Assembly: GCF_963676685.1 (NCBI RefSeq)
Contig: NC_092348.1
Span: 19,381,386 to 19,445,385 of the forward strand
DNA length: 64,000 nt
Source of the DNA: Mytilus edulis
Lineage: Eukaryota > Mollusca > Bivalvia > Mytilida > Mytilidae
Reading direction: 5' to 3'
Shown: positions 62,485-64,000 of the stretch, piece after piece
Layout of the letters: each line of letters begins with the position of its first letter
How positions within the stretch are numbered: position 1 is the stretch's first letter
Position numbers and translations under genes: made by a program
Notes under the pieces: generated by a model
What the model saw: only the letters and a program-made list of their open reading frames with translations
Told to the model about the DNA's origin: nothing
Database searches by the model: none

Positions 62485-62735
62485 ATAAACTCATCATAGA
62501 TATATATCAGGACTAAATTTTATATATACGCCAGACGCGCGTTTCGTCTACAAAAGACAGTGACGCTCGAATCCAAAAAAGTTAAAAAGGCCAAATAAAG
62601 TACGAAGTTGAAGAGCATTGAGGACCAAAATTCCTAAAAGTTTTGCCAAATACAGCTAAGGTAATCTATGCCTGAGGTAGAAAAGCCTTAGTATTTCAAA
62701 AAATTCAAAATTTAGTAAACAGTTGATTTATAAAT
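62485..62735 (+). repeat. Family C repeat, best preserved copy
   Basis: CATCATAGATATATATCAGG, CGCCAGACGCGCGTTTCGTC, AAAGTTAAAAAGGCCAAAT, AAGTTGAAGAGCATTGAGGA and AGCTAAGGTAATCTATGCC appear in order. It matches 9005-9185 closely and extends further at the 3' side. Confidence 0.8.
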
Positions 62736-62827
62736 ATAACAATATCAATGATGTTGTTATTGGCTTTCTAATATCCGGCTTTGGTCGTTCCTGATAAAAA
62801 AAGTAAAAGAAGTAAATCCAGTTTCGG

Positions 62828-63333
62828 GCGCATTAAACTATACAGTGCTGTATAGCCAATGTAATCGCACACATATATGTCACATGGACACTTTATGTTT
62901 AAGCATTAAACACTTTGGTGCAACACTGACTTACAAATGTATCACACATTGAACTACTGGTATTGGAATATCGCTATATTTGCGGTAGATTGCATTTTAT
63001 GCGTCATAATTTGATTTCTCCAATTTTTTGTTATTTTATTTTTAAGATTCCACCCAAAAAGTATTATTTTGTATTCAAAACGAACACTTTAACGTACTGC
63101 CGCCTCTATCTTCCCAATTCACTCAAAGTTAAAAGGATGTATTTTTGATTGAGGACTTTCCGATATTTTGGCCTCAATCCTCAATATAAAGGGATTGATT
63201 ATCGGTATGCGCATATAGTAGAATTGGTACCATTTCTATTGAACGAAATAAAAACAACAATAAAAATAGAAACCAAAGAAGCTTCCACACATGCGACTGC
63301 ACAGTTTTAAAATCTCTGCGTTTAGAGATAATT
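62828..63333 (+). repeat. Second copy of the 60576-61125 segment
   Basis: GCGCATTAAACTATACAGTG, ACACATATATGTCACATGGA, TTTGCGGTAGATTGCATTTT and TTTTAAAATCTCTGCGTTTA recur with few differences. Relative to the first copy there is a deletion of about 45 bases after the first landmark. It lacks the flanking 78-base repeat. The remaining sequence to 64000 shows no gene. Confidence 0.85.
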
Positions 63334-64000
63334 TATCATGATGAACTGCATTTGTTATGACTTACTTGTTTAATAAAATACTCAAGATGCAGGTACATAA
63401 GTACGTACATCAGTATTACAGGAAAAAAACCATAGCTGCACGCTTCAGGTATTAGTTTTGTCCTTTTAAAATCATGTTAGCTTGCAAACTTGTAACGATT
63501 TTTATTACTGAAACGGTCGTCTTGAACTGAACAACTCTTAAAGCCTAAATTATCGGCTGCTACAATTTCATCTATATTCATCTATATATAATTCACACAG
63601 TAAAGTCAGGAACAGTGCAAAAATAAAATCATGACATTTAGGATCTGTGTACTGACTTTTCATTTTAAGAAACAGTAAAGACGATACTGTCCTTATTGTT
63701 AAAGCCAATCGCGATTAATATCAATCGGGACCCAATGATTTCTGAACAGTTTAATTGGATACATTTATCAATTAAACACCGAGGTTCAAATGGCAATGCT
63801 TATATAACTGTCTGTTATGAATACTGTGTTCATACCAATTGTGTGTTAAAACTCACCTTTTAAAACAAATTTCAAAAATTCAAGTGCACTTGATATTAAA
63901 GATACTATCGAAACTAGAAGTTCTGCTTCATATGTTAGTCATTCCGGTATTGACAAAAACTTTAAACTAGAATTTATGACAAACGTGACGATTTTAACTT

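Noticed and set aside
1-64000. CRISPR arrays, operons, toxin-antitoxin or other prokaryotic systems.
   Set aside because: Gene structure is fully eukaryotic with spliced exons; direct repeats have period and divergence of transposon or satellite type with no spacer organisation.

Overview
The window looks like a stretch of a bivalve mollusc genome, most likely a mussel (Mytilidae). It is AT-rich, has compact exons separated by introns of about 0.3-4 kb with GT-AG borders, encodes metazoan proteins, and is crowded with short dispersed repeats of the kind I associate with mussel genomes (recognised from memory, not searched). Four protein-coding genes can be supported, all on the + strand. There are no bacterial features, no CRISPR array, and no tRNA gene other than one inside a SINE.

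Layout. 1-1300: a tandem array with an exact 195-bp period. 2244-2856: terminal coding exon of a KCTD1/KCTD15-type BTB protein whose 5' part lies outside the window. 2857-7389: intergenic, with a 227-bp MITE flanked by TTA. 7390-20596: a complete 12-exon CLCA gene (calcium-activated chloride channel regulator family). Every splice phase fits and the predicted protein is 837 residues. Both sites that define the family are altered: the zinc motif HExxH reads HEWGT, and the VWA domain has no DxSxS MIDAS motif. 20640-25613: intergenic, with repeats and a broken non-LTR retrotransposon. 25614-42612: a complete 14-exon NEK11-type kinase gene (652 residues), with two local tandem duplications that copy exon edges together with their splice sites. 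42613-52649: about 10 kb with no confident gene, including two elements with tandem cores and a 0.4-kb direct duplication. 52650-62241: a complete 9-exon gene for a 560-residue secreted cysteine-rich protein built from eight phase 1-1 exon modules (half-VWC-like) and an acidic tail. 62242-64000: repeats, including a copy of a segment that also lies in the last intron of that gene.

The four genes have no evident shared pathway: a BTB adaptor, a secreted CLCA-like protein, a cell-cycle/DNA-damage kinase and a secreted matrix- or defence-like protein. The strongest leads are the frame-intact CLCA pseudoenzyme, the symmetric-exon modular secreted gene, and the nested repeat record (a TAA-flanked MITE inside an older repeat, a truncated retro-insertion with a target-site duplication inside a tandem-core element, and a repeat that supplies a splice acceptor).
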